DNA of 64,000 nucleotides from Stomoxys calcitrans (lineage: Eukaryota > Arthropoda > Insecta > Diptera > Muscidae). The DNA lies in the NCBI RefSeq assembly GCF_963082655.1, contig NC_081554.1, forward strand, positions 47,475,761-47,539,760. Reading direction: 5' to 3'. Made by a program: the position numbers and the translations under genes. This document shows, one piece after another, positions 23,135-34,588 of this stretch; the stretch's first letter is position 1, and every line of letters starts with the position of its first letter. The notes below the pieces were generated by a model, which saw nothing but the letters and a program-made list of their open reading frames with translations, ran no database searches and was not told the origin of the DNA.

Positions 23135-24067
23135 AACAAGTAAGAGCGTGCTAAGTTCGGCCGGGCCGAATCTGATATACCCTCCACCATTGATCGCATT
23201 TGTTGACTTCTATGCGCGGTATCTGTTTTTAGGAAAACGAAGAAAATTGAATAAGAACTGTTATGCTAATGGAGCTATATCAAGTTATAGTCCGATTTGG
23301 ACCATAAATGAATGCTGAACATTGCAGAAGTCATTGTGTAATATTTCAGTTCATTCGGTTAATAATTGCGCTTTGTAGGGGCTCAAGAAGCAAAATCGGG
23401 AGATAGGTTTATATGGGAGATGTATCAAGCTATTGATGAGAATTGCGTCCTCGAGAGGCTAAAGAAGTCAAGACCCAAGATCGGTTTATATGGCAGCTAT
23501 ATGAAAACATGGACCGATTTAAACCAAACTCAGCGTATTTATTGGAAGTAATAGCAAAACACCTCGTACAAAATTTCAGCCAAATCGTATGAGAATTGCG
23601 CCCTCTAGAGGCTCAAGAAGTCTAGACCCAAGATCGGTTTATATGGCAGCTATATGAAAACATGGACCGATTTAAACCAAACTTGGCGTAGTTGTTGGAA
23701 GTGATACCAAAACACCAAGTGCAAAATTTCATTCAAATCGGATAAGAATTGCGCCCTATAGAGGCTCAAGAAGTCAAGACCCAAGATCGGTTTATATGAT
23801 AGCTATACCCGATTATGAACCGATTTGAACCATATGTAGCACAGCTATTGGAAGTCATAACAAAACACCTCATGCAAAATTTCAGTCAAATCGGATGAGA
23901 ATTGCGCCCTCTAGAGGCTCAAGAAGTCAAGACCCAAGATCGGTTTATATGGGAGCTATATCCAAACATGGACCGATTTGACCCATTTAAAATCCCAACC
24001 GACCTACGCTAATAAGAAGTATTTGTGCAAAATGTCAAGCGGCTAGCTTTACTCCTTCGAAATTTAG
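23135..24067 (-). mobile_element. DINE-like element, second of a head-to-tail pair, truncated
   Basis: The intact hairpin AGTTCGGCCGGGCCGAATCT is followed by the subterminal TATACCCTCCACCAT, a leader (GTTGACTTCTATGCGCGGTATC) and about five 153-bp units. It stops at GCTTTACTCCTTCGAAATTTAGCG, so the microsatellite core and other terminus are missing. A Helitron-like repeat replaces them. Confidence 0.85.
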
Positions 24068-25612
24068 CGTCCCTCCCCCTTACCCCAAGTTTTGTGTGCT
24101 CTCTTATAGGAATGTAAAAACAAAAATTTGGTATCCAAATTTCAGATGGGGTACCTAGGGGGGACGCCCCACCCCAAAACCTACAAAATATATATATAGA
24201 CCAATCAAGACAATATGGGACTCAAATGAAAGGTATTTTCGATTAAAAAACGTATCTGATATCTAATTGTCGTACTAAGTATTTGGGGGACCACCCCAAT
24301 CCCCAAAACTCCCCTATGTCGGACATATTTACCGACCATAGCAATATGGGACTCAAATGAAAGGTATTTACGAGTAGAATACGAATAGAATAGAATAGAA
24401 TGATGTCAAAATGTGCGACCAAGTGTTGGGAGATGCCGCCCCTCCCTAAAAACACCCCCAAGCAGGAGTTATTTACTGACCATCGCAAAATGAGGCTTTA
24501 ATAGAAGGTATTTTAGAGTAGAATACAAATATAATATCCAAATGTGGAACCAAGTGTTTTGGGGGCCGCCCCTACCCAAAAACACCCCCAAAGAGCACAA
24601 ATTTACGAGCATAGTAATATGGGGCTCAAATGAAAGGCCTTGGGAAGTACCCCAAGAATCTGATATCAATATTCGGGAAAAAGTTTCTATATGCCCAACC
24701 AACCCCATAACACCACCCAAATAGAAAGTATTTGCTGACCATTGCAATATGGGGCTTCAATAAGAGGTACTTTAGAGTAGAAAACGAAGCTGATATATAT
24801 TTTCAGGGAATGTCACTGAATGGGCCGCCCCATCCCCCAGAACACCCCCCAAACCGGACATGCTTGCCGACTATGCAAATATGGGGAGCAAATGAAATGT
24901 ATTTTGGAGTAGACCACGAATCTGATATCATTTTTCGGGACCAACTGTCTAGGGGACGTCCCACCCCTATAAAAACCACTAAATAGCACGTATTTGCTCA
25001 CCATGGCAATTTGGGTCTTAAAGAGAGTGTAGCTCCCCACAAAGCGGACATATCTGCTGACTTTTCCCATAAGGGGTTAAAATGAAAGGTATTTGAGATT
25101 GGAAAACGAATTTGATATTCAACTTTGAGTCCATTGGCAATATGGGGTTCAGCACAATGCTGATTTATTTTTAGGGCTAAGTGTTTGGGGGACAACCCCA
25201 CTCCCCAAAATACACCTAAATCGGGTCAAGGCAATATGGGACTTAAATGAAAGGTATTTGAGAGTAGATCATGAAATTCACTAGAAGGGACCACGATTAT
25301 GGGGGTCCACACCACCCCTTAAAACCCACCAACCGACACCCTGGGAGCCTTTTTACTCCCATAATACCCATGAGCATATTGGGCTCAAATAAGAATGGAG
25401 TACATCCAACATCCAAACCCAAATGACCCTAAACTTTCATAAATCAGTAAAGGGATTCAGATTGACTGTTAGCCAAGCGAAATCATACAAATACTATTTT
25501 CGTTCCATGGTTTTTCACTAAAAGCTCTTTAATTGTCGAAAATAAAAAAAAGGATAATTTTGTTCCATATAAAGTAAAAGAAGGCACAGCGGAGTGGGCC
25601 CGGTTCAGCTAG
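24068..25612 (+). repeat. Helitron-like minisatellite array with 3' terminus
   Basis: About ten imperfect units of CAATATGGGGCTCAAATGAA, TTTTGGAGTAGA, ACGAATCTGATATC and a C-rich CCGCCCC block. It ends GGCACAGCGGAGTGGG followed by CCCGGTTCAGCTAGTT, a GC-rich segment next to CTAG that resembles Helitron 3' ends. That affiliation is inference from terminus shape. No Rep/helicase coding is present. Confidence 0.5.
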
Positions 25613-26885
25613 TTTTCTTTAAATTTTGTTTATGGTTTGGTTTTTACAGCGATTTGGTTTGTATTCCCTTATCAAAATCTTTTGGCTGAATTTTGTAATT
25701 AATTATTGTTAAAAACACAATGTGTTATAAATGTGCTTGTGTCTTAAGTCTTTTGTTTTCAAAATATTTCATTCTATTTTTACTCATGACAATAACAACA
25801 TAGTGGTGTTAATAAGATTTCTGACACCACTAGTATGCGTATGTATATAAACAAAAGCCCAAAAAACAATCGACCATTTCAGTATATGTACGTAGTGCCT
25901 TCATTATCTCATAAAATTGCACTTCAACTCGTTTTGCGCCTTAAGTCTTTCAAGTTAAATCATTTTATAGTTGATATCTAGTCAGTCTACATGGTGGACA
26001 AGTATAAATATGTGTTCCATTTTTATATGGCTTTCATTGTTTTCTAAATTCAGGTTTTTCAAACAAACTCAAGACATTCTCGAAACCACCTTAGTTCTTC
26101 TTCAATAAAATATTCCTTAAACTGTTTCAGTGAATAACAACATTGCGTCTCCTAATTATTTTTATTGCCATTATTTTTGTGAATTTTGTACTTTGGCGGT
26201 CATAACCAGCTTTATTAACATACTAACACATTTTATGGTCAAATGGGTTTCACCATGAATTTAATTTAGGTCTGTTCAACAAACGGTTTTTCTGTAACGT
26301 TAACAATTGAAATTTTTTGCTATAACAATCTAAACGGAAGCCTTGAAAGTGGTGTTGTTACTGTTACCGTTTTCATGGCATTTCATTATGCATTTTTGGA
26401 GATAGATTTAAAATTTTAATAAATGAAACAAACGCCGTTATCTTGTTTAGAGCTTAATTTGAATCTGCATAAAAGGTAAAGACAGCGTTTTTTTATGTTA
26501 AATGGTTGTACTTGCCGAAAGAAATGCTATGCTGAGATTTGGAGAAAACTTCTTGGCTATTTTGGAAACAGATAATAAAGAACAAAAACCAATTGCCATA
26601 ATGATTGTGGCAAACGGTATCCGTTTTTTGGTAAACTACTGTTTTAACAAGGAGCTTACAGATTAAACAAGAAAAATATCTTTTGAAGATAAAAATCAAT
26701 TCAAAATGCTTTTTAGTATCACCGGTAATTGGATAATTAGCGTAGAAGGCCACACAAAGTTCAACTGAATAAAAAATTGATACAATTTTTAAAAATTTCA
26801 CTGTTATATTTCAATAATAAAAATAATGAGTTTTTTAAATAAATAATTTAAAATTTCGTAATAGAAATTTAGCACAACTTCAGTT
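25613..26885. other. Single-copy-looking DNA with two CTTAAGTC motif copies
   Basis: Mostly unannotated AT-rich DNA. Two motif copies lie 200 bp apart, TTGTGTCTTAAGTCTTTT at 25737 and TTGCGCCTTAAGTCTTT at 25934. The only frame of note is the weak exon candidate at 26493-26764 on the minus strand, listed separately. Confidence 0.4.
26493..26764 (-). CDS. Possible second exon of the host gene (weak)
   Basis: On the minus strand a pyrimidine-rich TATCAATTTTTTATTCAG precedes 26764 and would be a good splice acceptor. Reading on in the phase left by the exon at 29745-29814 (one G carried over) gives about 90 codons starting VELCVAFYANYPITGDTKKH, with a stop at 26493. The predicted piece has five cysteines but also many aromatic and hydrophobic residues. 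I recognise no family. Open frames this long occur by chance in AT-rich DNA, and one phase in three would fit anyway. The 3-kb intron would contain the (AAAAT)n tract and DINE elements. Confidence 0.12.
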
Positions 26886-28395
26886 GAAATATAAAATAAA
26901 ATAAAATAAATTAAGTTAAAAAAAAAATAAAATAAAATAAAATGAAATTAAATAAAAAAAAATAAAAAAATAAAGAAAAATAAAATAAAATAAAAAAAAA
27001 ATGAAATAAAAAATATAAAATAACATAAAAAAAATAAAATAAAACAAAATAAAATAAAACAAAAAAATATAAAATAAAATAAAAAAAAATAAAATGAATT
27101 ACAATAAAATAAAATGAAATAAATTAGAAAAAAATTAAATACAATAAAATAAAATAATATAAAAAAATAAAATAAAATAAAACAAAATGAAATAAAATAA
27201 TATAAAAAATAAAATAAACTAAAATAAAAAATAAAATAAAATAAAATAAAATAAAATAAAAAAATAAAGAAAAATAAAATAAAATAAAATAAAATAAAAA
27301 AAATGAAAAAAAAAAATAAAAAAAAAATAAAATAAAATAATATAAAATAAAATAAAAAAATAAAATGAAATAAATTAAAAAAAATTAAATACAATAAAAT
27401 AATATAAAAAAATAAAATGAAATAAAATAATATAAAAAATAAAATAAACTAGAATAAAAAAATAAAATAAATTAAAATAAAATAAAATAAAATAAAATAA
27501 AATAAAATAAAATTAAATAAAATAAAATAAAATAAAATAAAATAAAATAAAATAAAATAAAATAAAATAAAATGAAATGAAATGAAATGAAATAAAATAA
27601 AATAAAATAAAATAAAATAAAATAAAATAAAATAAAATAAAATAAAATAAAATAAAATAAAATAAAATAAAATAAAATAAAATAAAATAAAATAAAATAA
27701 AATAAAATAAAATAAAATAAAATAAAATAAAATAAAATAAAATAAAATAAAATAAAAGAAAATAAAATAAAATAAAAATAAAATAAAATGAAACAAAAAA
27801 AATAAAATAAAATAAAATAAAGTAGAATAAAATAAAATTAAATTAAATTACATAAAATTAAGTAAAATAAAATAAAATAAACTAAAAAAAATAAAATAAA
27901 CTAAAAAAAATAAAATTAAATTAAAAAAAAAATAAAATTAAATCAAATAAAATAAAAAATAAAACTAAATTAAATTAAAAAAAAATAAAATAAAATAAAA
28001 TAAAAAATAAAATTAAATTAAATTAAAAAATTAAAATAAAATAAAATAAAATAAAATAAAATAAAATAAAATAAAATAAAATAAAATAAAATAAAATAAA
28101 ATAAAATAAAATAAAATAAAATAAAATAAAATAAAATAAAATAAAATAAAATAAAATAAAATAAAATAAAATAAAATAAAATAAAATAAAATAAAATAAA
28201 ATAAAATAAAATTAAATAAAAAACTAAAATAAAAAAAATGAAATAAAATGAAACAAAATACAAAAAAAAAATAAAAAAAATAAAAAAAATAAAGTGAAAT
28301 AAAATAAAAAAAAAATAATTAAAATAAAATAATATAAATTAAGTATAGTAAAGCAAATTAAATTAAAAAATAAACTAAAAAAAAGTAAATTAAAA
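26886..28395. repeat. (AAAAT)n microsatellite, about 1.5 kb, partly degenerate
   Basis: Pure pentamer runs occupy 27483-27780 (with a GAAAT patch near 27572-27595) and 28030-28210. The first 600 bp and the last 180 bp are degenerate. Open frames on the minus strand consisting of ILFYF repeats are artefacts of the period-5 unit. Confidence 0.97.
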
Positions 28396-28757
28396 CCAGT
28401 AAGAATTTGCAAAAGTCGGGCGGTACCGACTTTAAAATACCCAAAAACCCTATAAATACAAAGTGGGAGCTCTACATAATACTAAACCAACTTTGATGGA
28501 CCTCGACGGATGTTTTCAGATGGGTTATTAAAATCCTCGTATCAAATTTCGAGCAAAGCAGATATGTTAAAAATTTAATAACTACTCAAATGACAACAAA
28601 TTACCCAAAATCTGACGAACATATCTATGGGAGCTACATCTAAATCTGAACCGATTTCAACCAAACCTATAGATATTGTGGTAGTCATCAAAAAAAGCGC
28701 TGTGTACAATTTTGGCAAGATTGGTCAATAAATGCGTTTGCAGTGCCTCTAGAAGTA
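28396..28757 (-). mobile_element. DINE-like subfamily 2 fragment, hairpin end
   Basis: Starts ACCAGTAAGAATTTGCAAAAG, then the hairpin GTCGGGCGGTACCGAC, and continues through units like those at 11311-12876 (TGGCAAGATTGGTCAATAAATGC) until another DINE begins at 28758. The (AAAAT)n tract directly abuts the hairpin end. Confidence 0.7.
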
Positions 28758-29490
28758 ACAAGTAGAAGCGTACTAAGTTCGACCGGGCCGAATCTTATAT
28801 ACCCTCCACCATGGATCGCATTTGTCGAGTTCTTTTCCCGGCATCTCTTTTTAGGCAAAAAACAGGATAAAAGAAAAGATTTGCTCTGCTTTTAAAGCGA
28901 TATTAAGATATGGTCCGGTTTGGACCACAATTAAATTATATGTTGGAGACCTGTGTAAAATCACAAAATTTTAGCCAATTCGAGCCAAGCCAAGAAGTAA
29001 AATAGAGAGATCGATTTATATGGCAGCTGTATCAGGCTATAGACCGATTCAGACCATAATAAACATGTATGTTGATGGTCATGAGAGAATAAGTCGTACA
29101 AAATATCTGGCAAATGGGATAATAATTGCGACCTCTAGAGGCTCAAGAAGTCAAGACCCCAGATCGGTTTATATGGCAGCTATATCAGGTTATGAACCGA
29201 TTTAAACCATACTTGGCACAGTTGTTGCAAATCATAACAAAATACTACGTGCAAAATTGCATTCCAATCGGATAAGAATTGCGCCCTCTAGAGGCTCAAG
29301 AAGTCAAGATCCCAGATCGGTTTAATGGCAGCTGTATTAGGTTATGAACCGATTTGAGCCTTAACAAAACAGTTCTTATTCAATATTCTATGTTTGTATA
29401 AAAAGAGATACCGCGCATAGAACTCGAAAAAGGCGATCAATGGTGGAGGGTTTGTAAGATTCGGCCCGGCCGAACTTTCACAAAAACAAC
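28758..29490. mobile_element. DINE-like composite with hairpin ends on both sides
   Basis: The left end reads AGTTCGACCGGGCCGAATCTT plus TATACCCTCCACCATGGATCG, a minus-oriented hairpin end. The right end reads CGATCAATGGTGGAGGG, then AAGATTCGGCCCGGCCGAACTT, the same end in plus orientation. Two to three 153-bp units lie between. The two leaders are from different subfamilies: the left has TTTTAGGCAAAAAACAGG, the right ATTCTATGTTTGTATAAAAAG. So this is a fusion rather than a simple palindrome. No microsatellite-core end is present. Confidence 0.8.
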
Positions 29491-29744
29491 GTTTAGTCAA
29501 CTTTTGTTCTTCATCGAAAATGTTGTCAAAATTCGATACTAAACACAAAACTCTTCGAGATATAATCCTGTGAAAATTTTTAGGAAATTTTGTGCTCATA
29601 AAAAATTAAAAGAAATCCTATAAATATATTTTCAAATTTTTTTTTGTTAAAATGTAGGTTTCCCAAAAATTTCCTTCAAATTTAAGATTTTGTTGAAATT
29701 TTGATTTACCTATCATGTCTTAAGTTTTCTAGCCGTTAGCTTAC
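29491..29744 (-). other. Start of putative host intron
   Basis: Downstream (minus strand) of the donor at 29744. AT-rich with no recognised repeat or exon. Confidence 0.35.
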
Positions 29745-29814
29745 CTGAATTTTGAATTAAACAGAATATTCCAAACAGCCACAGTAGACAGTAAAGATGT
29801 TTCATGAAACCCAT
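29745..29814 (-). CDS. Putative first coding exon: signal peptide of a secreted or membrane protein
   Basis: This exon is too short to stand out as an open frame. On the minus strand the start at 29814-29812 sits in CGGCAAAATGG, close to the favoured fly context CAAAATG. Twenty-three codons follow: MGFMKH, a hydrophobic core of about 14 residues rich in Leu, Phe, Trp and Cys, then IQNS. This is the layout of a cleavable signal peptide. The exon ends CAG|GTAAGC, a consensus donor, leaving one G over. A phase-1 junction right after a signal peptide is common in genes for modular extracellular proteins. The protein would enter the secretory pathway. Its identity cannot be told from the leader alone. 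Later exons should lie at lower coordinates, possibly beyond the window; the weak candidate at 26493-26764 is phase-compatible. Confidence 0.55.
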
Positions 29815-31955
29815 TTTGCCGGAATTTCTTGATGTCGATATGTCAAGTCTCTGATGGTTGGTTGTCGTAGAGGTTTAAATGTCGTTGAGTTTTGTTATGT
29901 TTTTTTTTTTTTTTAATGGTATTGTATCAGGTTTTGTTTTGTTTTGCTTTTTTTTTGTTTTTAACAACAGTAGCTACAATTGTTATAATTATGAATGATT
30001 TTGTAATGTGATCAAATTACAGCGGTTATGAAAGCCCGTATATATTTTCTACTTCTTTTTCTTCTTCTCAGCTTTTTCTGCTCTAAGACAATGACAATAG
30101 AAAAAAAAATTACAACAAAAAATTAAAAAAAAAAATAAAAGATTCACGCGAAAATTATAAACAAATCATATGCGAGAGAAGCACTTAAAGAAGACACACA
30201 TCTAGAGAATTCACATCAAAAAGTGGTAGGAAAAAAAAAAAAAATGATGAATTTTTCCAAAGCTAGGAAAACATAGAAATATATGCATGTGCTGTTGTTT
30301 TATGGCATTATTGCCATCACTGCTTCTATGGCTTTTTGGATGATTTGATTTTTTGCCTTTTGGTTTTTTCGATTTAATTTTTCTTGTTTTGTTTTTTTTT
30401 TCGTATTGCCACCAACCCCAAGCCGTCACACATATATGGGTGAATAACATGCACTTTATGATTTCATTTACACGACAACCAAATTGAATTGCAAATGGAA
30501 AATGGAAAATGGAAAAATCACTGAATTGTTGTGGCGTTGCACTGATTTTGCACTTTGGTTTTATTCATTTTTGTTTTCCTCTTTGTTGGGTAAAATTTTT
30601 TTTTCGGATTTTTGCAAAAAGCAGCGTTAGGTGGCCAAGTTGGCTGGTTTTCGGTTGGTTTGGCTTACAGCCTGGAGAGTGGTTTATATTACAACACCTT
30701 GCATTACTCTTTGCTAAAAACTAGTCTATATGAAAAACAAAAAAAAAAACATTTTCAGCTCGTTAGTTTTTCTTTTTCTAATATTTTTATTGAACTCAAA
30801 TGAAAAAAAACTTGTATTTGCAAAAATTGAGTTACAAACGTTGGGACAACAAGTGTTTGCAAATTTATGAAGAAAAAAAAAAGCATAGCCCACACACTTT
30901 AGCAGTTTTTTTTCTGCTCACAAATCCCAATCAGTTTAGAGCAGTTGAATGAAAGTTAAATGGGGAAAATGCACCGAATAATTTTTACGCCAACTTTAGC
31001 AAAATTGTTGCTCTATGCTCATCTTCTTTATTTTTTCGAGCGCGTTATATACTAACCAACTGCAAAGCGAGAGACAGGCAACGGTTTTTAAAAGTAAAAT
31101 TAAAACAAAAACACTTTATTTTTGCTGCGAAACGGATATGGTTGTTTGTTTTTTTTTTTTTACTTAAAAAAAAATAATTTTGTTTAAATATTTAAGTTTA
31201 AATTTGCAAACACATTTTTTTTATTTTTTTTGTGTTTTTGTTTTTTCTTTTCTTTATAATGACTTTTATAGCTATGATTGATTAACGCCCAAATAAATTT
31301 TCAAAAATTTCCAACCGCTTTTGCGTGCTTTGCGCACGAGCACTTTTCTTAAACTGTTTTGGCGCTTTGCTGCCCAACTATGGCTATGCACCGCTGCTGT
31401 CGTTCACTGTGTGGAACTTGAAACTTTTGCTATAGCTTTCAAACTCAACTTGACTGTGTCTTAAGATAGACGACCACAAGAAATACAATCCACAAATTCA
31501 AAATTCACCATACTCCATCTCTTCACCACTAAGCGAAAAAAAAACAAAAAATAAAAACCAAAAGCACCTTCATTCATTCAACAATTGCAGTGCCCACACA
31601 CGACTAAGACTTTGTTGTATGAGCAGTGCTTGCATTGAACAGCATGACTTGACTTGCAGTGCATAAAAAAAAATGCTCTGGTTTCTTGAACCGCCTCAAA
31701 CAAAACAAAAGACTTAAGACACAAGAACATGCTTGCTAAGAGAACCCAAAGAAAACAATCTCTTTCATTGCCTCTCTGTCTCTCAGTTAAAATAATTTCA
31801 ATGTAAGAGAAAAATGATCAGTTATTTAACGTTGTATTTAACTCTGATAGCTTTTGGCAAACAAAAAAAAACCAAATTTTTGTATGAAAAGTTTAAATCG
31901 GACGTTTCTACAAAAAGGCGACAAAATCTAATTGCACTTAATTTGAGACTAAAAA
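29815..31955 (-). other. Single-copy DNA upstream of the signal-peptide exon (5' UTR/promoter candidate)
   Basis: No transposon ends were recognised in 2.1 kb, an unusually clean stretch for this window, and it lies directly upstream of the exon on the minus strand. It contains poly-T and poly-A runs, a minus-strand TATATAA at 31051-31045 in a GC-richer context (CGAGCGCG), and a compositionally distinct segment near 31320-31480. A CTTAAGTC motif copy sits at 31707-31724. These fit a promoter or 5' UTR but do not prove one. No coding frame is convincing. Confidence 0.35.
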
Positions 31956-33650
31956 CAAGAAGTAAAATAGAGAGATCGATTTATATGGGAGCAGTATCAG
32001 GCTATAGGCCGATTCAGATCATAATAAACACGTATGTTGATGGTCATCCGATGGAGAGGATCCGTTGTACAAAATTTCAGTCAAAACGGATGAGAATTGC
32101 GCCCTCTAGAGGCTCAAGAAGTCAAGACCCAAGATCGGTTTATATGGCAGCTATATCAGGTTATGGACCGATGTGAACCATACTTGGCACAGTTGTTGGA
32201 TATCATAACAAAACACGTCGTGCAAAATTTCATTCCAATCGGATGAGAATTGCGCCCTCAAGAGGCTCAAGAAGTCAAGATCCCAGATCGGTTTATATGG
32301 CAGCTATATCAGGTTATAAACCGATTTGAATCATACTTAGCACAGTGGTTGGATATCATAACAAAACACGTCGTGCAAAATTTCAGTCAAATCGGATGAG
32401 AATTGCGCCCTCTAGAGGCTCAAGAAGTCAAGACCCAAGATCGGTTTATATGGCAGCTATATCAGGTTATGGACCGATGTGAATCATACTTGGAACATTT
32501 GTTGAATATCATAACAAAACACGTCGTGCAAAATTTCATTCCAATCGGATAAGAATTGCGAACTCTAGAGGCTCAAGAAGTCAAGACCCAAGATCGGTTT
32601 ATATGACAGCTATATCAGGTTATGGACCGATTAGAACCATGCTTGGCACAGTTATTGGATATCATAACAAAACACGTGGTGCAAAATTTCATTCCAATCA
32701 GATAATAATTGCGACCTCTAGAGGCTCAAGAAGTCAAGACCCAAGATAGGTTTATATGGTAGCTATATCAGGTTATGAATCGATTTGAATCATACTTAAC
32801 ACAGTTGTTAGAAGTGATACTAAAACACTATGTGCAAAATTTCATTCCAATCGGATAATAATTGCGACCTCTAGAGGCTCAAGAAGTCAAGATCCCAGAT
32901 CGGTTTATATGGCAGCTATATCAGGTTATGGACCGATGTGAACCATACTTGGCACAGTTGTTGGATATCATAACAAAACACGTGGTGCAAAATTTCATTC
33001 CTATCAGATAATAATTGCGACCTCTAGACGCTCAAGAAGTCAAGACCCAAGATAGGTTTATATGGTAGCTATATCAGGTTATGGACCGATTAGAACCATA
33101 CTTGGCACAGTTATTGGATATCATAACAAAACACGTCATGCAAAATTTCATTCCAATCGGATAAGAATTGCGCACTCTAGAGGCTCAAGAAGTCAAGACC
33201 CAAGATCGGTTTATATGGCAGCTATATCAGGATATAGACCGATGTGAACCATACTTGGCACAGTTGTTGGATATTATAACAAAACACGTCGTGCAAAATT
33301 TCATTCCAATCGGATAAGAATTGCGCCCTCTAGAGGCTCAAGAAGTCAAGACCCAAGATCGGTTTATATGGCAGCTATATCAAAACATGGACCGATATGG
33401 CCTATTTACAATACCAACCGACCTACACTAATAGAAAGTATTTGTGCAAAATTTCAAGCGGCTAGCTTTACTCCTTCGGAAGCTAGCGTGCTTTCGTCAG
33501 ACAGACGGACGGACATGGCTAGATCGACATAAAATGTCGCGACGATCAAGAATATATACACTTTATGGGGTCTCAGACAAATATTTCGAGTAGTTACAAA
33601 CAGAATGACGAAATGAGTATACCCCCATCCTATGGTGGAGGGTATAAAAA
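31956..33650 (-). mobile_element. DINE-like element with long 153-bp array
   Basis: About ten units with period 153 bp (GAGGCTCAAGAAG at 32109, 32262, 32415). Each unit has GATCGGTTTATATGGCAGCT, TTATGGACCGAT, GGCACAGTTGTTGGATATC and AAAATTTCATTCCAATCGGAT. The GACAGACGGACGGACATGG core and the ATGGTGGAGGGTATAAAAA terminus follow. The hairpin end is missing. Short open frames recur per unit because the unit is a multiple of three, so they are not genes. Confidence 0.9.
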
Positions 33651-33891
33651 AAACAGTAAGGAAAATGAAAGCCCGAACAGATCATTTAAAAATTGCTGTT
33701 ACTACAGCCATTAAGGTGCAAATCGGGCGATACATATATATGGGAGCTATATCCAAATCTGACCCGATTTGGATGAAATCTTGCAGATAGGTTAATATCA
33801 GTAACAAAACAATCCGTGCCAAATTTTGTGCAGATCGATTGAAAATTTTAGATATTATGGCCATATATGTGCAAATCGAGCGATACATATA

Positions 33892-34128
33892 TTGGGTTGC
33901 CCAAAAAGTAATAGCGGATTTTTTAAAAGAAAGTAAATGCATTTTTAATAAAACTTAGAATAAACTTTAATCAAATTTACTTTTTTTACACTTTTTTTCT
34001 AAAGCAAGCTAAAAGTATCAGCTGATAACTGACAGAAGAAAGAATGCAATTACAGAGTCACAAGCTGTGAAAAAATTTGTCATCGCCGACTATATGAAAA
34101 ATCCGCAATTACTTTTTGGGCAACCCAA
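33892..34128. mobile_element. mariner-type MITE, full length, 237 bp
   Basis: The inverted ends TTGGGTTGCCC and GGGCAACCCAA are flanked by TA at 33890-33891 and 34129-34130. The interior matches the other copies, including TCACAAGCTGTGAAAAAATT and GCCGACTATATGAAAAATCC. The last reads like the end of a mariner open frame fused to the terminus. Cannot encode a transposase. Confidence 0.95.
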
Positions 34129-34588
34129 TATATGGGAGCTATATCCAATTCTGAACCGATTTTGATGAAATCTTGCAGATAGGTTAAAATCAGTAACTTA
34201 ACAGTCTATGCCAAATTTTGTGCAGATCGATTGAAAATTTTAGTTATTATGGCCATTTAAGTGCAAATTGGGCGATACATATATATGGTTGCTATATCTA
34301 AATCTGAACCGATTTTGATAAAATTTTGCAGATAGGTTAAAATCAGTAACCTAACAATCTGTGCCAAATTTTGTGCAGATCGGTTGAAAATTTTGGTTAT
34401 TATGGCCATATGTGTGAAAATCGGGCGATACATATAAATGGGAGATATATCCAAATCTGAACCGATTAAGATATAATCTTGCAGATATGTTAAGATCAGT
34501 AACTAAACAATCTGTGCCAAATTTTCTGCAGATCGGTTGAAAATTTCAGCTACTACAGCCATTAAGGTGCAAATCGGGCATATATATA

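Noticed and set aside
31045..31051. TATATAA as the promoter of the 29745-29814 gene
   Set aside because: It is 1.2 kb from the start codon, and TATA-like strings are common in AT-rich DNA. No initiator is convincing.
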